Positions 35,391 through 43,122 of a DNA stretch of 64,000 nucleotides are shown in pieces. The DNA lies in assembly GCA_937873495.1 (NCBI GenBank), contig CALMXZ010000007.1, forward strand, positions 112,501 through 176,500, in the 5' to 3' direction. Source of the stretch: an uncultured Trueperaceae bacterium (GTDB taxonomy: Bacteria > Deinococcota > Deinococci > Deinococcales > Trueperaceae). The position numbers were made by a program, and so were the translations under genes. Numbering within the stretch: the first letter of the stretch is position 1; each line of letters opens with the position of its first letter. The notes under the pieces are model-generated. The model did no database searches and was not told the origin of the DNA. It worked only from the letters and a program-made list of their open reading frames with translations.

Positions 35391-37052
35391 TCAGTACTGG
35401 AAGCGAGCCAACCCGGTGTCGGCGGTCGTCGTGCGGTCCGGCGCCGCGGGCGGAGCGGAGCGCAGCACCGCCGCCAAGCGCCGCGCCTCGGCGAGGTAGT
35501 CGGCGAAGTCCTCCTCGCGTGCGTTGGGTGACGTCGGGACCGGCGCCCACGCCTCGGGTTCGAACGCTCCGGCCCCATGCTCCGCCGCGCGCGGCGCGGC
35601 CGCGTGGCGCCACGCGCCGCTGCGCCAGTCGAAGTCGTAGAGCGGCAGGAAGGCGTCCCCTTCGTCGGCCAGGAACTCGATGGCCGACAGCAGGAACTCG
35701 AACTCCGCCTCCTCGATCATGAAATGGAAGCTCAACCGGCACCACCCCGGCCTCACGCCGTCGTAGCCGGCCTCGATCTGGTTCAGATAGGCGCGCGACG
35801 TCGCATCGTCTATCCCGAGGAGGTCGTGACCGTACGGCCCGGCGCATGAGCAGCCGGCCCGCCCCTGGATACCGAAGAGGTCCGAGAGGAGCCTGACGAC
35901 GAAACGCGGATGGAGGTAGCGCCCGGCCGGCTTCACTAGGAACGACACGACGGCCAGGCGCGGCGCCTCGAGGTTCCCCAGGACCTCGACCTTGGGGTTG
36001 CCGGCGAGCCGCGCGAGGGCGCGGCGGATGTACGCCTCCTCGCGCTGGGCGATCAGGTCCTCCCCGACGCGCTCCTTGACACGGAACGCCATCGCGGCGC
36101 GGAGCTTCTGCAAGATGCCTGGCGTGCCGGCGTCCTCCCGCGTCTCCACGTCGGCGACGTAACGCTGCTGGTCGCGGTTCACGAACGTGACCGTGCCGCC
36201 GCCGGCCGTCGTCGGACAGCTCAGCGAGTACAGCGACTCGTGGATGAGGAGCAGCCCCGTCGAGCCCGGACCGCCAAGGAGCTTGTGGGGGCTGAGCGCG
36301 ACGGCGTCGAGGCCGTCGTTCGCGCCGGGAGACGACTCGCTCACGTCGATGCGAACGTAGGGGGCGCTGGCGGCGAAATCGAAGGCGGCCAGGGCGCCGT
36401 GCTCGTGAAGCAGCCTCGCCACGGCCCGGACGTCGGTGAGGAGCCCGGTCACGTTGCTGGCCGCCGAGAACGACCCGAGGCGCGGCCGGTTCAGATAACG
36501 AGGGTCTCTGAGCACGCGCTCCAGAGCGGCAAGGTCGAGCGTGCCGTCGGGCGCCAACGGGATCGGCACGCGCTCGGCGAGCGACTCGCGCCACGAGACG
36601 TCGTTGGAATGGTGCTCGTACGGCCCGACGAAGACGACCCAGCGCTCGCGCGGCTCGAGCATCCCGACGACCCTGTCGCGCAGGTGCGGCGCCACGCTGA
36701 CGCCGAGCACCTCCTGCAGCCGCTTGAGCGCGCCGGTGGCCCCGGTGCCGGCGAAGATGAGCTTGTGGTGCTCACCGCCACCGAGCCGGCGCTTGAGGTA
36801 GGCGCGCGCCAGCTCCGTCAGCTCCGTCGTGTGGGCGCCGGTGGCGCTGTCCTCCGTATGGGTGTTGGCATAGAGGGGGAGCACCGCGCGCTCGAGCGCC
36901 TCCTCGACCGAGGCGAGGGGGCGGCCCGAGGCGATGTGGTCGGCGTAGGTGAGGCGCCGCGTGCCGAAGGGCGTGGCGAAACACGCCCCCTCGCCTACGA
37001 TGTCGGCCCGCAGCTCCTCCAACGTGAGCCGCGCCTGCTTCTCGGTCGCCAT
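35391..37052 (-). CDS. Long class-V aminotransferase (cysteine desulfurase-like fold)
   Basis: A 553-residue PLP enzyme. PLP-binding and substrate motifs are IFAGTGATGALKRL, YEHHSNDVSWRE (ring-stacking His), AAFDFAASAPY (PLP Asp) and the Schiff-base Lys in VALSPHKLLGGPGSTG. A cysteine loop, GRAGCSCAGPYGHDLLG, sits where desulfurases carry the catalytic Cys. It is about 150 residues longer than SufS/IscS, with the extra C-terminal region containing WCRLSFHFMIEEAEFEFLL and a poorly conserved tail. ATG 37052 has GGAGG upstream. Family is clear; whether it is a desulfurase, lyase or something else is not. Confidence 0.82.
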   Translation of the reverse strand: MATEKQARLTLEELRADIVGEGACFATPFGTRRLTYADHIASGRPLASVEEALERAVLPLYANTHTEDSATGAHTTELTELARAYLKRRLGGGEHHKLIFAGTGATGALKRLQEVLGVSVAPHLRDRVVGMLEPRERWVVFVGPYEHHSNDVSWRESLAERVPIPLAPDGTLDLAALERVLRDPRYLNRPRLGSFSAASNVTGLLTDVRAVARLLHEHGALAAFDFAASAPYVRIDVSESSPGANDGLDAVALSPHKLLGGPGSTGLLLIHESLYSLSCPTTAGGGTVTFVNRDQQRYVADVETREDAGTPGILQKLRAAMAFRVKERVGEDLIAQREEAYIRRALARLAGNPKVEVLGNLEAPRLAVVSFLVKPAGRYLHPRFVVRLLSDLFGIQGRAGCSCAGPYGHDLLGIDDATSRAYLNQIEAGYDGVRPGWCRLSFHFMIEEAEFEFLLSAIEFLADEGDAFLPLYDFDWRSGAWRHAAAPRAAEHGAGAFEPEAWAPVPTSPNAREEDFADYLAEARRLAAVLRSAPPAAPDRTTTADTGLARFQY

Positions 37053-37159
37053 GATCAACCTCCGCTCGCCCTCCAGGTTACATCCTGCGGCCAAGGGGGT
37101 CGGACCCGCCGTTCCGCCTCCCGGCGGTCCGCTCGCTCGCGTCAGGGGCGTTCACGGGT

Positions 37160-37165
37160 TAGACT
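37160..37165 (+). promoter_or_regulatory. -10 element TAGACT of the riboswitch-terC transcript
   Basis: Places the transcript start near 37172, just before the first conserved bases of the riboswitch. Confidence 0.5.
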
Positions 37166-37171
37166 CGTTCG

Positions 37172-37272
37172 CCGTTGAGGGGGAGTAGCCGCCCGCGCCC
37201 GCGGGAGCCCGCCATCGTCAACACGGCGACCAAAGGTCGTCCGGTGGCGCGCGTTCAGGCGAGACCCTGACG
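37172..37272 (+). ncRNA. yybP-ykoY manganese riboswitch
   Basis: The hallmark blocks are present in order: GGGGGAGTAGCC (37179-37190), CGTCAACACGG (37216-37226) and GGCGAGACCCTGAC (37258-37271). The closing stem can form between GTTGAGG and CCCTGAC. This RNA class senses Mn2+ and commonly precedes terC/alx and mntP genes. The GGGAGG ribosome-binding site (37272-37277) lies just after it, so translational control is likely: Mn2+ binding would free the site. Confidence 0.9.
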
Positions 37273-37282
37273 GGAGGTCATC

Positions 37283-38233
37283 ATGACCGAACCGCTATGG
37301 GCTTGGTTCGCCTTCATCGGCTTCGTTCTCGCGATGCTAGCCATCGATCTCGGGGTCTTCCAGCGCAAGGCGCACGTGGTGAAACCGCAGGAAGCGGCCC
37401 TCTGGACGGGCGTCTGGGTGAGCCTATCGCTGCTCCTCGGGCTGGCGTTCTACTTCTGGCTAGGGTCGGAGAAGGCCATCCAGTACGTGACGGGTTACGT
37501 GCTCGAGTGGTCGCTGTCCGTCGACAACATCTTCGTCTTCGTGCTCGTCTTCACCTACTTCAAGACGCCGTTCAAGTACCAGCAACGCGTGCTCCTGTGG
37601 GGCATCCTTGGCGCTCTCGCGATGCGCGCCATCATGATCGTGGTCGGCGCAGCGCTCATCCAGGCGTTCAGCTGGGTCCTCTACGTCTTCGGAGCGTTCC
37701 TCCTCTTCACGGGCGCCCGCATGCTCTTCCAGAAGGGCGAAGGCGAGACGGACCTCGAGAAGAACCCGGGGTTGCGCCTCGTCAGGCGGCTGATACCGGT
37801 CAGCTCCGAGTACGACGGGCAGAAGTTCTTCACCATCAAGGACGGCGTGCGCATGGCCACGCCCCTGCTCCTCGTGCTGGTCGTGATCGAGTTCACCGAC
37901 GTGCTCTTCGCCGTCGACTCCATCCCGGCCATCTTCGCCGTGACCACCGACGGTTTCATCGTGTTCACGGCCAGCATCATGGCCGTGCTCGGCCTGCGCT
38001 CCATGTACTTCCTGCTCGCGCACGTCGTCCACCGTTTCGTCTACCTCAAGACGGGGCTCGCCATCATCCTCGTCTACATCGGCGCGAAGATGCTGCTCCT
38101 CGACGTGCTGCACATCCCGAGCCTCGTGTCGCTCGCGGTGGTGATCGCCATCCTCGCGCTCAGCGTCGCGGCCTCGCTCCTGTGGGGCAAGCCGGAGGCG
38201 CCCGCGCACCAGGAGTCGGTTCCACCAAGCTGA
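37283..38233 (+). CDS. TerC-family membrane protein, probable Mn2+ exporter (Alx-like)
   Basis: The 316-residue protein has about nine helices and the two conserved acidic TerC motifs: VLEWSLSVDNIFVFVLVF and VVIEFTDVLFAVDSIPAIFA, which supply metal-binding Asp/Glu residues in the membrane. Together with the upstream yybP-ykoY riboswitch this points to manganese efflux rather than tellurite resistance. It is transcribed alone and converges with the reductase gene. Confidence 0.93.
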   Translation: MTEPLWAWFAFIGFVLAMLAIDLGVFQRKAHVVKPQEAALWTGVWVSLSLLLGLAFYFWLGSEKAIQYVTGYVLEWSLSVDNIFVFVLVFTYFKTPFKYQQRVLLWGILGALAMRAIMIVVGAALIQAFSWVLYVFGAFLLFTGARMLFQKGEGETDLEKNPGLRLVRRLIPVSSEYDGQKFFTIKDGVRMATPLLLVLVVIEFTDVLFAVDSIPAIFAVTTDGFIVFTASIMAVLGLRSMYFLLAHVVHRFVYLKTGLAIILVYIGAKMLLLDVLHIPSLVSLAVVIAILALSVAASLLWGKPEAPAHQESVPPS

Positions 38234-38313
38234 GGTCGAACGCACCCGCTAGTGTAGCGCGCTAGGTACACACGCGACGAGAGGTTAGTGGACGCCGCCG
38301 CACGCCGGCGCCC

Positions 38314-38922
38314 CTACTCCACCGCGTAGCGGTTGGTCACTATCCCGGAACCGGGGTAGGTGCGCGCGCCGAGGAGCTTGAAAGCCGCCTGGGGGCGGCG
38401 CTCGAACAACGACGCGCCGCCACCGGCCACCAACGGGAAGTACGTGATGTGCAACTCGTCGACGAGACCTTCGGCCAGCAGGCGGTTCCACAGCAGTCGC
38501 CCCATCAGGACGAGGATGTCGCGCCCGACGCCCTGTTTGAGCTCAGAGACGTGGGCGGGGGCCGATTCGACCGGCACGATGGTGGTGCTCCCGCTCCAAG
38601 CGCCGAGGTCGGCAGCGCCCAGCGTGTCGGAGACCACGACCTTCTCCACCTCCCGGATGAGCCTGGAGAACTCGCGGCGGATGGGAGTGGCGGCGGGATC
38701 GCCCTCGACGCCGGTCCAGAAGGCCTGGTTCCCGAGGAACGAGGTCTTGCCGCTCAGCAACAGCGTGTCAGCCGCGCTCAACCGCTCCACGTTGTACCGG
38801 TCGAACGCCTGGTCGCCCCGATAGTCCGGATGGAAGTGCTCGAAGAACGGCTCGATGGTCTTGCCGTGCGCCTCGTAGTAGCCGTCCATGGTGGCGAAGT
38901 TGCTGACGATGACCTTGCGCAT
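38314..38922 (-). CDS. Dihydrofolate reductase/RibD C-terminal family protein
   Basis: 202 residues starting MRKVIVSNFATMDGYYEAHG, with LLSGKTSFLGNQAFW, KVVVSDTLGAADL, GRDILVLMGRLLWNRLLAEG and VDELHITYFPLVAGGGASLF. These are the standard motifs of the YyaP/RibD-C dihydrofolate reductase-like family, of NADPH-dependent reductases with unknown substrate. ATG 38922 has GGAGG upstream. Confidence 0.88.
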   Translation of the reverse strand: MRKVIVSNFATMDGYYEAHGKTIEPFFEHFHPDYRGDQAFDRYNVERLSAADTLLLSGKTSFLGNQAFWTGVEGDPAATPIRREFSRLIREVEKVVVSDTLGAADLGAWSGSTTIVPVESAPAHVSELKQGVGRDILVLMGRLLWNRLLAEGLVDELHITYFPLVAGGGASLFERRPQAAFKLLGARTYPGSGIVTNRYAVE

Positions 38923-38952
38923 GTCCGGCCTCCACTTCGCTCCTACGCGACC

Positions 38953-40377
38953 TCAATCCCCGACGAGCGCGTCGAGCAGCCCGGTACGCCACGCTTCGGC
39001 CACCGGGTCGTACGCCCCGAAGCCGTCCGCGAACTCCCAGTACGCCCAGTTGAGGCCACGCGCCTCGAGCGCTTGGCGGACGGTGCGCGTCCACCTGACG
39101 CGTGAGGCCATGTCGGCTTTGCTGTACGCTCCGAACTCACCGACGAGCACGGGCGGTGCGCCGTTGGCTCCCGCCCACCCCTTCAGGAAGTCGAACGCCG
39201 CCTCGACCGCCTCCGTCTCGGTGACGAGGAGCGGGAGGACCGAGAAGCGCGGGTCGTCCGACCTGAGCTCGATGCTCTGCAAGACGAAGGGCGCCTGCGG
39301 CACGGCCGTGCGGTTCTGGAGGACGACCCGCGCCACCCCTCCGGCGGCGCCGCACTCCGCCAGATCGACGACCGTCTCGACGCCGGCCTCGGTATCCACC
39401 GCCACGCTCACGTTCTCGTCCTCCGGTCCGCAGGCGACCAGCAGCTCCACGGCGCGCGACGTCGTGAACGCGAGCTCGTCGAAGCCAAGGAGGGCCCCGA
39501 ACGGTTTCAGGTAGTAGCCCGCCCAGGCCGCGTCGAAGGTGAGCGTCAGCGCGTCGCCGTAAGCGCGCGTCGTGTCCCACGACCAGTCGGTCATCGCCGG
39601 GCTCGGAGTCACCCGCGTACCGGTCCAGGTGGTCCCGACGGGCGGCGCCGGCTCGACCCATTCGGCGCCCTGGTGCGTGAAGTAGAACGGGTCGTAGTAA
39701 TGCACGGTCAGGACGAGCCGATCGTCCGCCGGCCACGCCAGGCTGGGCAGGGCACCGATGCTGTTGAAGTCCGTCGGGCCGACGACCACCCAGCGGCTGG
39801 GGTTGGTCTCACGCACCACGGCCAGGGCTTGGGGGACGAGGTCGTTCCAGGCATCGATGTCCAGGGCGCCGTGCGGCTCGTTGAGGAGCTCGAAGAGCAC
39901 GGTGTCCGGAGCGTCCTGGTAGTGCTCGGCGATCTGCCGCCAGATGGCGAGCCACCGCTCGGCGTGGCCGGCGGGGTCCTCATGCAACTCGTCGTAATGG
40001 TGGAAGTCGACGATGACGTTCATGCCGCGCTCGATGATCCAGCCGACGACCTCGTCGACGCGCGCGAAGAAGGCGGGCTCGACGGTGTACGGCGCGACGG
40101 CCGAGGCGTGCGCCGACCACTTGACGGGCAGCCTGACCGTCTGGAAGCCGGCGCTCCGCACGGCCTCGGCGTAACCTTCCTGCAACGTTACGCCCCAGTC
40201 GCCTTCGTTCGGCGCCTCGAGGGCGTTGGCGAAGTTGATACCGCGGCCGAACGGCTCGGGCACCTTGCCACCGGGCGGCGGCACCGGCTGGCCGGCGCAG
40301 GCCACGAGCAGCACGAGGGCGAGACCGAGGCCGAAGACGACGGCCGAGGCGGCGGCGCGACGCGGTTCCTTGAGCAT
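38953..40377 (-). CDS. GH5-type glycoside hydrolase lipoprotein with inserted domain
   Basis: The 474-residue protein has a lipobox (LALVLLVAC) and a GH5 barrel: FGRGINFANALE, VRLPVKWSAHAS, VIVDFHHYDELHEDP, the acid/base Glu in FELLNEPHG, LTVHYYDPFYFTHQG and the nucleophile Glu in VLVGEFGAYSKAD, ending AYWEFADGFGAYD. Between VHYYDPF and VGEFG lie about 150 extra residues of beta-rich sequence, an insertion not typical of the family and possibly a carbohydrate-binding module. ATG 40377 follows TATACT by five bases. Confidence 0.88.
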   Translation of the reverse strand: MLKEPRRAAASAVVFGLGLALVLLVACAGQPVPPPGGKVPEPFGRGINFANALEAPNEGDWGVTLQEGYAEAVRSAGFQTVRLPVKWSAHASAVAPYTVEPAFFARVDEVVGWIIERGMNVIVDFHHYDELHEDPAGHAERWLAIWRQIAEHYQDAPDTVLFELLNEPHGALDIDAWNDLVPQALAVVRETNPSRWVVVGPTDFNSIGALPSLAWPADDRLVLTVHYYDPFYFTHQGAEWVEPAPPVGTTWTGTRVTPSPAMTDWSWDTTRAYGDALTLTFDAAWAGYYLKPFGALLGFDELAFTTSRAVELLVACGPEDENVSVAVDTEAGVETVVDLAECGAAGGVARVVLQNRTAVPQAPFVLQSIELRSDDPRFSVLPLLVTETEAVEAAFDFLKGWAGANGAPPVLVGEFGAYSKADMASRVRWTRTVRQALEARGLNWAYWEFADGFGAYDPVAEAWRTGLLDALVGD

Positions 40378-40382
40378 GAGCG

Positions 40383-40388
40383 AGTATA
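40383..40388 (-). promoter_or_regulatory. -10 element TATACT of the GH5 gene (leaderless)
   Basis: Five bases separate the hexamer from ATG 40377. Read on the plus strand the overlapping TATATG could serve a divergent start. Confidence 0.45.
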
Positions 40389-40398
40389 TGACCGGCGC

Positions 40399-40485
40399 AT
40401 GGTGCGCCAGACCGCAGCTGCCCTGACGCTAGCGGCCGACGCGGCGTTCGACCCGTACGTCGGGCTGGCGGCGGACGCGAGCTAG
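40399..40485 (+). CDS. Candidate 28-residue small ORF divergent from the GH5 gene
   Basis: ATG 40399 lies eight bases after TATATG and the ORF reads MVRQTAAALTLAADAAFDPY and stops at 40485. It has no recognisable family or ribosome-binding site; chance is likely. Confidence 0.2.
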   Translation: MVRQTAAALTLAADAAFDPYVGLAADAS

Positions 40486-40569
40486 GCGGCGTCCCGACGC
40501 CGGCCGGGACACCGCCCCATGACACCGGGACTCCCGGGCGCAGAACATACGCGTTCGGAGGTACCCAAC

Positions 40570-41457
40570 ATGTACGACCGTCAGATAGACCACCATGCGC
40601 CACGCGCGCTGATCACGCGGCTCGCGTGGCTCCCCCTCCTCACCGCCGCCCTGGCCTCCGGCCTCGCCCATGCGGCGGCCGACGTGCACGCCGAGTACGC
40701 CGACGGCAGCTTGCGAGGACCCCAGCTGTACGCCGGACAGGGCTTCCACTCCGTTGGCCTGATCAACGAGAGCGCGGACGCCGTCACGTTCAGCGTGTAC
40801 AGGTTGCACGAGGGCGCCGGGCTCGCCGCCTTCGAACAGACAGACGCCGCCCTGCAAGCCGCACTGCAGACCGCCGACTCGACCGCGGCCATGAAGGCGT
40901 TCATGGCGCAAGCCGACGCTCTCGGCGGCACCACCGTGAAGGCGCACGACGAGACCGACATGTTCGTCGACCTGGAGGAAGGGACGTACGTCGTGTCCGT
41001 GAGCGTGGAAGGCAACGACGCGAGCAAGCCCGTGTACACCTCCTTCATGGTCACGGAGGGTGGCGATCAGGGCGCGGCTCCCGAAGTAGCCAACGCGGTG
41101 CACCTCTCGGACTTCGCCTTCGACTTCCCGGCGACCGTGGCGGCCGGCGAGAACCTCTGGGAGGTCAGCAACACGGGCGAGCAACCGCACATAGCGGCGT
41201 TCTTCAAGCTCCTGCCCGGCAAGACGACCGCCGACCTGGAGACGTTCCTCAACGGCGCAACGGACGAAAGCACGCCGCCGCCGTTCGACACGAGCACGGA
41301 CGTGAGCATCGAGGCGCTGACCCCCGGAGCCACCGTCTATCTGCCTCTCGACTTCAGCGCCGGCACCTGGGTGGCCGTCTGCTTCGTGCCGGACATGAAC
41401 AACCCGTCGACGGCGCACTACATGGAAGGGATGCTCGAGGAGTTCGTCGTCAACTGA
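40570..41457 (+). CDS. Secreted cupredoxin-like protein
   Basis: A 295-residue exported protein with signal LAWLPLLTAALASGLAHAAA. The second half has a blue-copper pattern: His in TGEQPHIAAF, then Cys in WVAVCFVPDM, with His and Met in TAHYMEGM, i.e. the H...C...H..M ligand order. The N-terminal half is a separate beta-rich domain (HSVGLINESADAVTFSVYRL). ATG 40570 has CGGAGG nine bases before it. A copper or electron-transfer role is inferred; no partner gene is adjacent. Confidence 0.7.
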   Translation: MYDRQIDHHAPRALITRLAWLPLLTAALASGLAHAAADVHAEYADGSLRGPQLYAGQGFHSVGLINESADAVTFSVYRLHEGAGLAAFEQTDAALQAALQTADSTAAMKAFMAQADALGGTTVKAHDETDMFVDLEEGTYVVSVSVEGNDASKPVYTSFMVTEGGDQGAAPEVANAVHLSDFAFDFPATVAAGENLWEVSNTGEQPHIAAFFKLLPGKTTADLETFLNGATDESTPPPFDTSTDVSIEALTPGATVYLPLDFSAGTWVAVCFVPDMNNPSTAHYMEGMLEEFVVN

Positions 41458-41480
41458 ACGCGGGTACTTAGCGAGTAGGC

Positions 41481-41514
41481 GCGAGGGTACGGAGCAGGTC
41501 ATCCGTACCCTCGC
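41481..41514 (+). terminator. Terminator hairpin after the cupredoxin-like gene
   Basis: Arms GCGAGGGTACGGA (41481-41493) and TCCGTACCCTCGC (41502-41514) pair perfectly over 13 bases around an 8-base loop, 23 bases after the stop. The following sequence (TCTCATGTT) is only weakly T-rich. Confidence 0.65.
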
Positions 41515-41555
41515 TCTCATGTTCCGGACGTAGCCTGGGCGTCGCTTAAGGAGCG

Positions 41556-42320
41556 GTGACCCAGGTGTTCGAACGCGTTCCCTCCAGCCGCCAGAGCCGT
41601 GCCCGCAGGCCGCGCCGTGCCGGTCGGCCGTACGACGTGACCCCGAGCGCCTCTTCGACCCGGCCCCTGCCGAACGACCTGCGCTCCGCTCTGCACGACC
41701 GCCTCGGCCCCGGCCTCGCCAATCTCGAGGTGAGGCTCGAACTCCTGGAGACAGCCGTGACGGAACCGCCCCTCGCCGCCGACGTCACCGCGCTGAGGCT
41801 CCAGGCCGGTCGCCTGGTGAGCGAGCTCCGCAGCATCGTGCACGCCGAACCGCCCGCGCTGCTGGGTACGGGCCTGATCCCCGCCGTCGCCGAAGCATGC
41901 CGCGGCGCCGAGAGGCCCGGCTTGCGCGTCGGGTTCCGGGTCGTGGGCACGCCGTGGGAGCCGCCTGCCGGGCCGGCCGAGCTCCTCTACCGCGCGGCGC
42001 TCGAAGGGACCGCCAACGTAACCCGCCACGCGTACGCGAGCCGCTGCTCCGTGACGCTGCGCTTCGGCCGCGCCGCGCTGAGCCTGCAGGTGAGCGACGA
42101 TGGGATCGGCCCCACCCGACCGGCGCACGCCGCCTGCGCCGACGGGCGTGGCCTCGGCCTCGCCTCGCTGCGCCGCTCGGCGCGGCTCCTCGGCGGCGCG
42201 GCGCACCTGCTGCCCGCGCCTACCGGCGGGTCGTGTCTGTCGGTGACGCTGCCGCTGCCGCCGGCGGTACGCCCGCGGCGCACGCGCCGCTCGCGCCAAG
42301 CAGGGCGTTACCTACCGTGA
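41556..42320 (+). CDS. Cytosolic sensor histidine kinase (HisKA_3/HATPase_c)
   Basis: The 254-residue protein has no membrane segment and no obvious sensor domain. The dimerisation His is at about residue 47 (LRSALHDRLGPGLANLEVRL), the N-box is LEGTANVTRHAYASRC and the G-boxes are VSDDGIGPTRP and GRGLGLASLRRSARLLGG. GTG 41556 lies just after AAGGAG. The stop overlaps the response-regulator GTG by four bases, so this is a two-component pair; the missing sensor suggests a partner protein supplies the signal. Confidence 0.88.
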   Translation: MTQVFERVPSSRQSRARRPRRAGRPYDVTPSASSTRPLPNDLRSALHDRLGPGLANLEVRLELLETAVTEPPLAADVTALRLQAGRLVSELRSIVHAEPPALLGTGLIPAVAEACRGAERPGLRVGFRVVGTPWEPPAGPAELLYRAALEGTANVTRHAYASRCSVTLRFGRAALSLQVSDDGIGPTRPAHAACADGRGLGLASLRRSARLLGGAAHLLPAPTGGSCLSVTLPLPPAVRPRRTRRSRQAGRYLP

Positions 42321-43030
42321 GGACGGCCGGCGCCGGCCCGGCGAGGCCGGGAGCGCGGGCATCCGAGACCGGCACGGCCGCTCCCGTCACCGTGCTGGTG
42401 GCAGACGACCACGAGCTGTTCCTGGAAGGGCTGACCCTGCTCGTAGCCACCATGGACGGCTGCGAGGTCGTCGGGATGGCGCACGACGGCGCCCAGGCCG
42501 TCGAGCTGGCCAAGCGGCTGGCGCCGCGCGTGGTCCTCATGGACGCGCGCATGCCCCGCCTGTCAGGGCCGGAGGCCATCGCCCGCCTGGTGGCGGAGCT
42601 CCCGGGGACGGCCGTGGTGATGGTGACGATGTTCGCCGACGACGAGCTCGTCTTCCACGCCATGCGCGCGGGCGCCAAGGGCTACGTGCTGAAGGGCGCC
42701 TCCAAGGCCGAGCTGGAGCGCGCGATCATGGCGGCAGCGAACGGCGAGGCCCTGTTCGACCACGACATCGTCGAACGGTTCAGCCGCTACTTCGCCGGCG
42801 ACCCCATGGGTGGCACGCTGCCGTTCGACCTGACGCCGCGCGAACGCGAGGTGTTGGCGCTGCTGGCCCGCGGTCTGAGCAACCCCGCGATGGCCAGGGA
42901 GCTGCAAGTGACGACCAAGACGGTCAGGAACCACGTGTCCAACGTCATCGGCAAGCTCGGCGTCGGCACCAGGCAGGAGGCGGCGGCGAAGGCGAGGGAG
43001 GCCGGCGTCCTGCCCCCGGACGCGGCATAG
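42317..43030 (+). CDS. NarL/FixJ-family response regulator
   Basis: 237 residues: a receiver domain (VTVLVADDHELFLEGLTLLV, phosphoacceptor Asp in VVLMDARMPRLSG, Lys in YVLKGASKAE) and a LuxR-type HTH (LTPREREVLALLARGLSNPA, ELQVTTKTVRNHVSNVIGKL). GTG 42317 overlaps the kinase stop. It ends 92 bases before the phosphonate-type transport genes, which are candidate targets by position. Confidence 0.92.
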   Translation: MRTAGAGPARPGARASETGTAAPVTVLVADDHELFLEGLTLLVATMDGCEVVGMAHDGAQAVELAKRLAPRVVLMDARMPRLSGPEAIARLVAELPGTAVVMVTMFADDELVFHAMRAGAKGYVLKGASKAELERAIMAAANGEALFDHDIVERFSRYFAGDPMGGTLPFDLTPREREVLALLARGLSNPAMARELQVTTKTVRNHVSNVIGKLGVGTRQEAAAKAREAGVLPPDAA

Positions 43031-43122
43031 CCGTCCCGGTAGGCCCTCGCTACCCTCGTGCTACAGTCTCACTGCGCAAAGCATCCATAAGCGCGATGAC
43101 GTTGAACACTGGGAGGCGTTCG

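Noticed and set aside
35152-36594. A 480-codon minus-strand frame overlapping the class-V aminotransferase
   Set aside because: Alternate frame of the same strand, very Arg/Pro rich, no recognisable domain.
37283-38233. Tellurite resistance determinant
   Set aside because: Single TerC with a manganese riboswitch and no other ter genes; metal efflux fits better.
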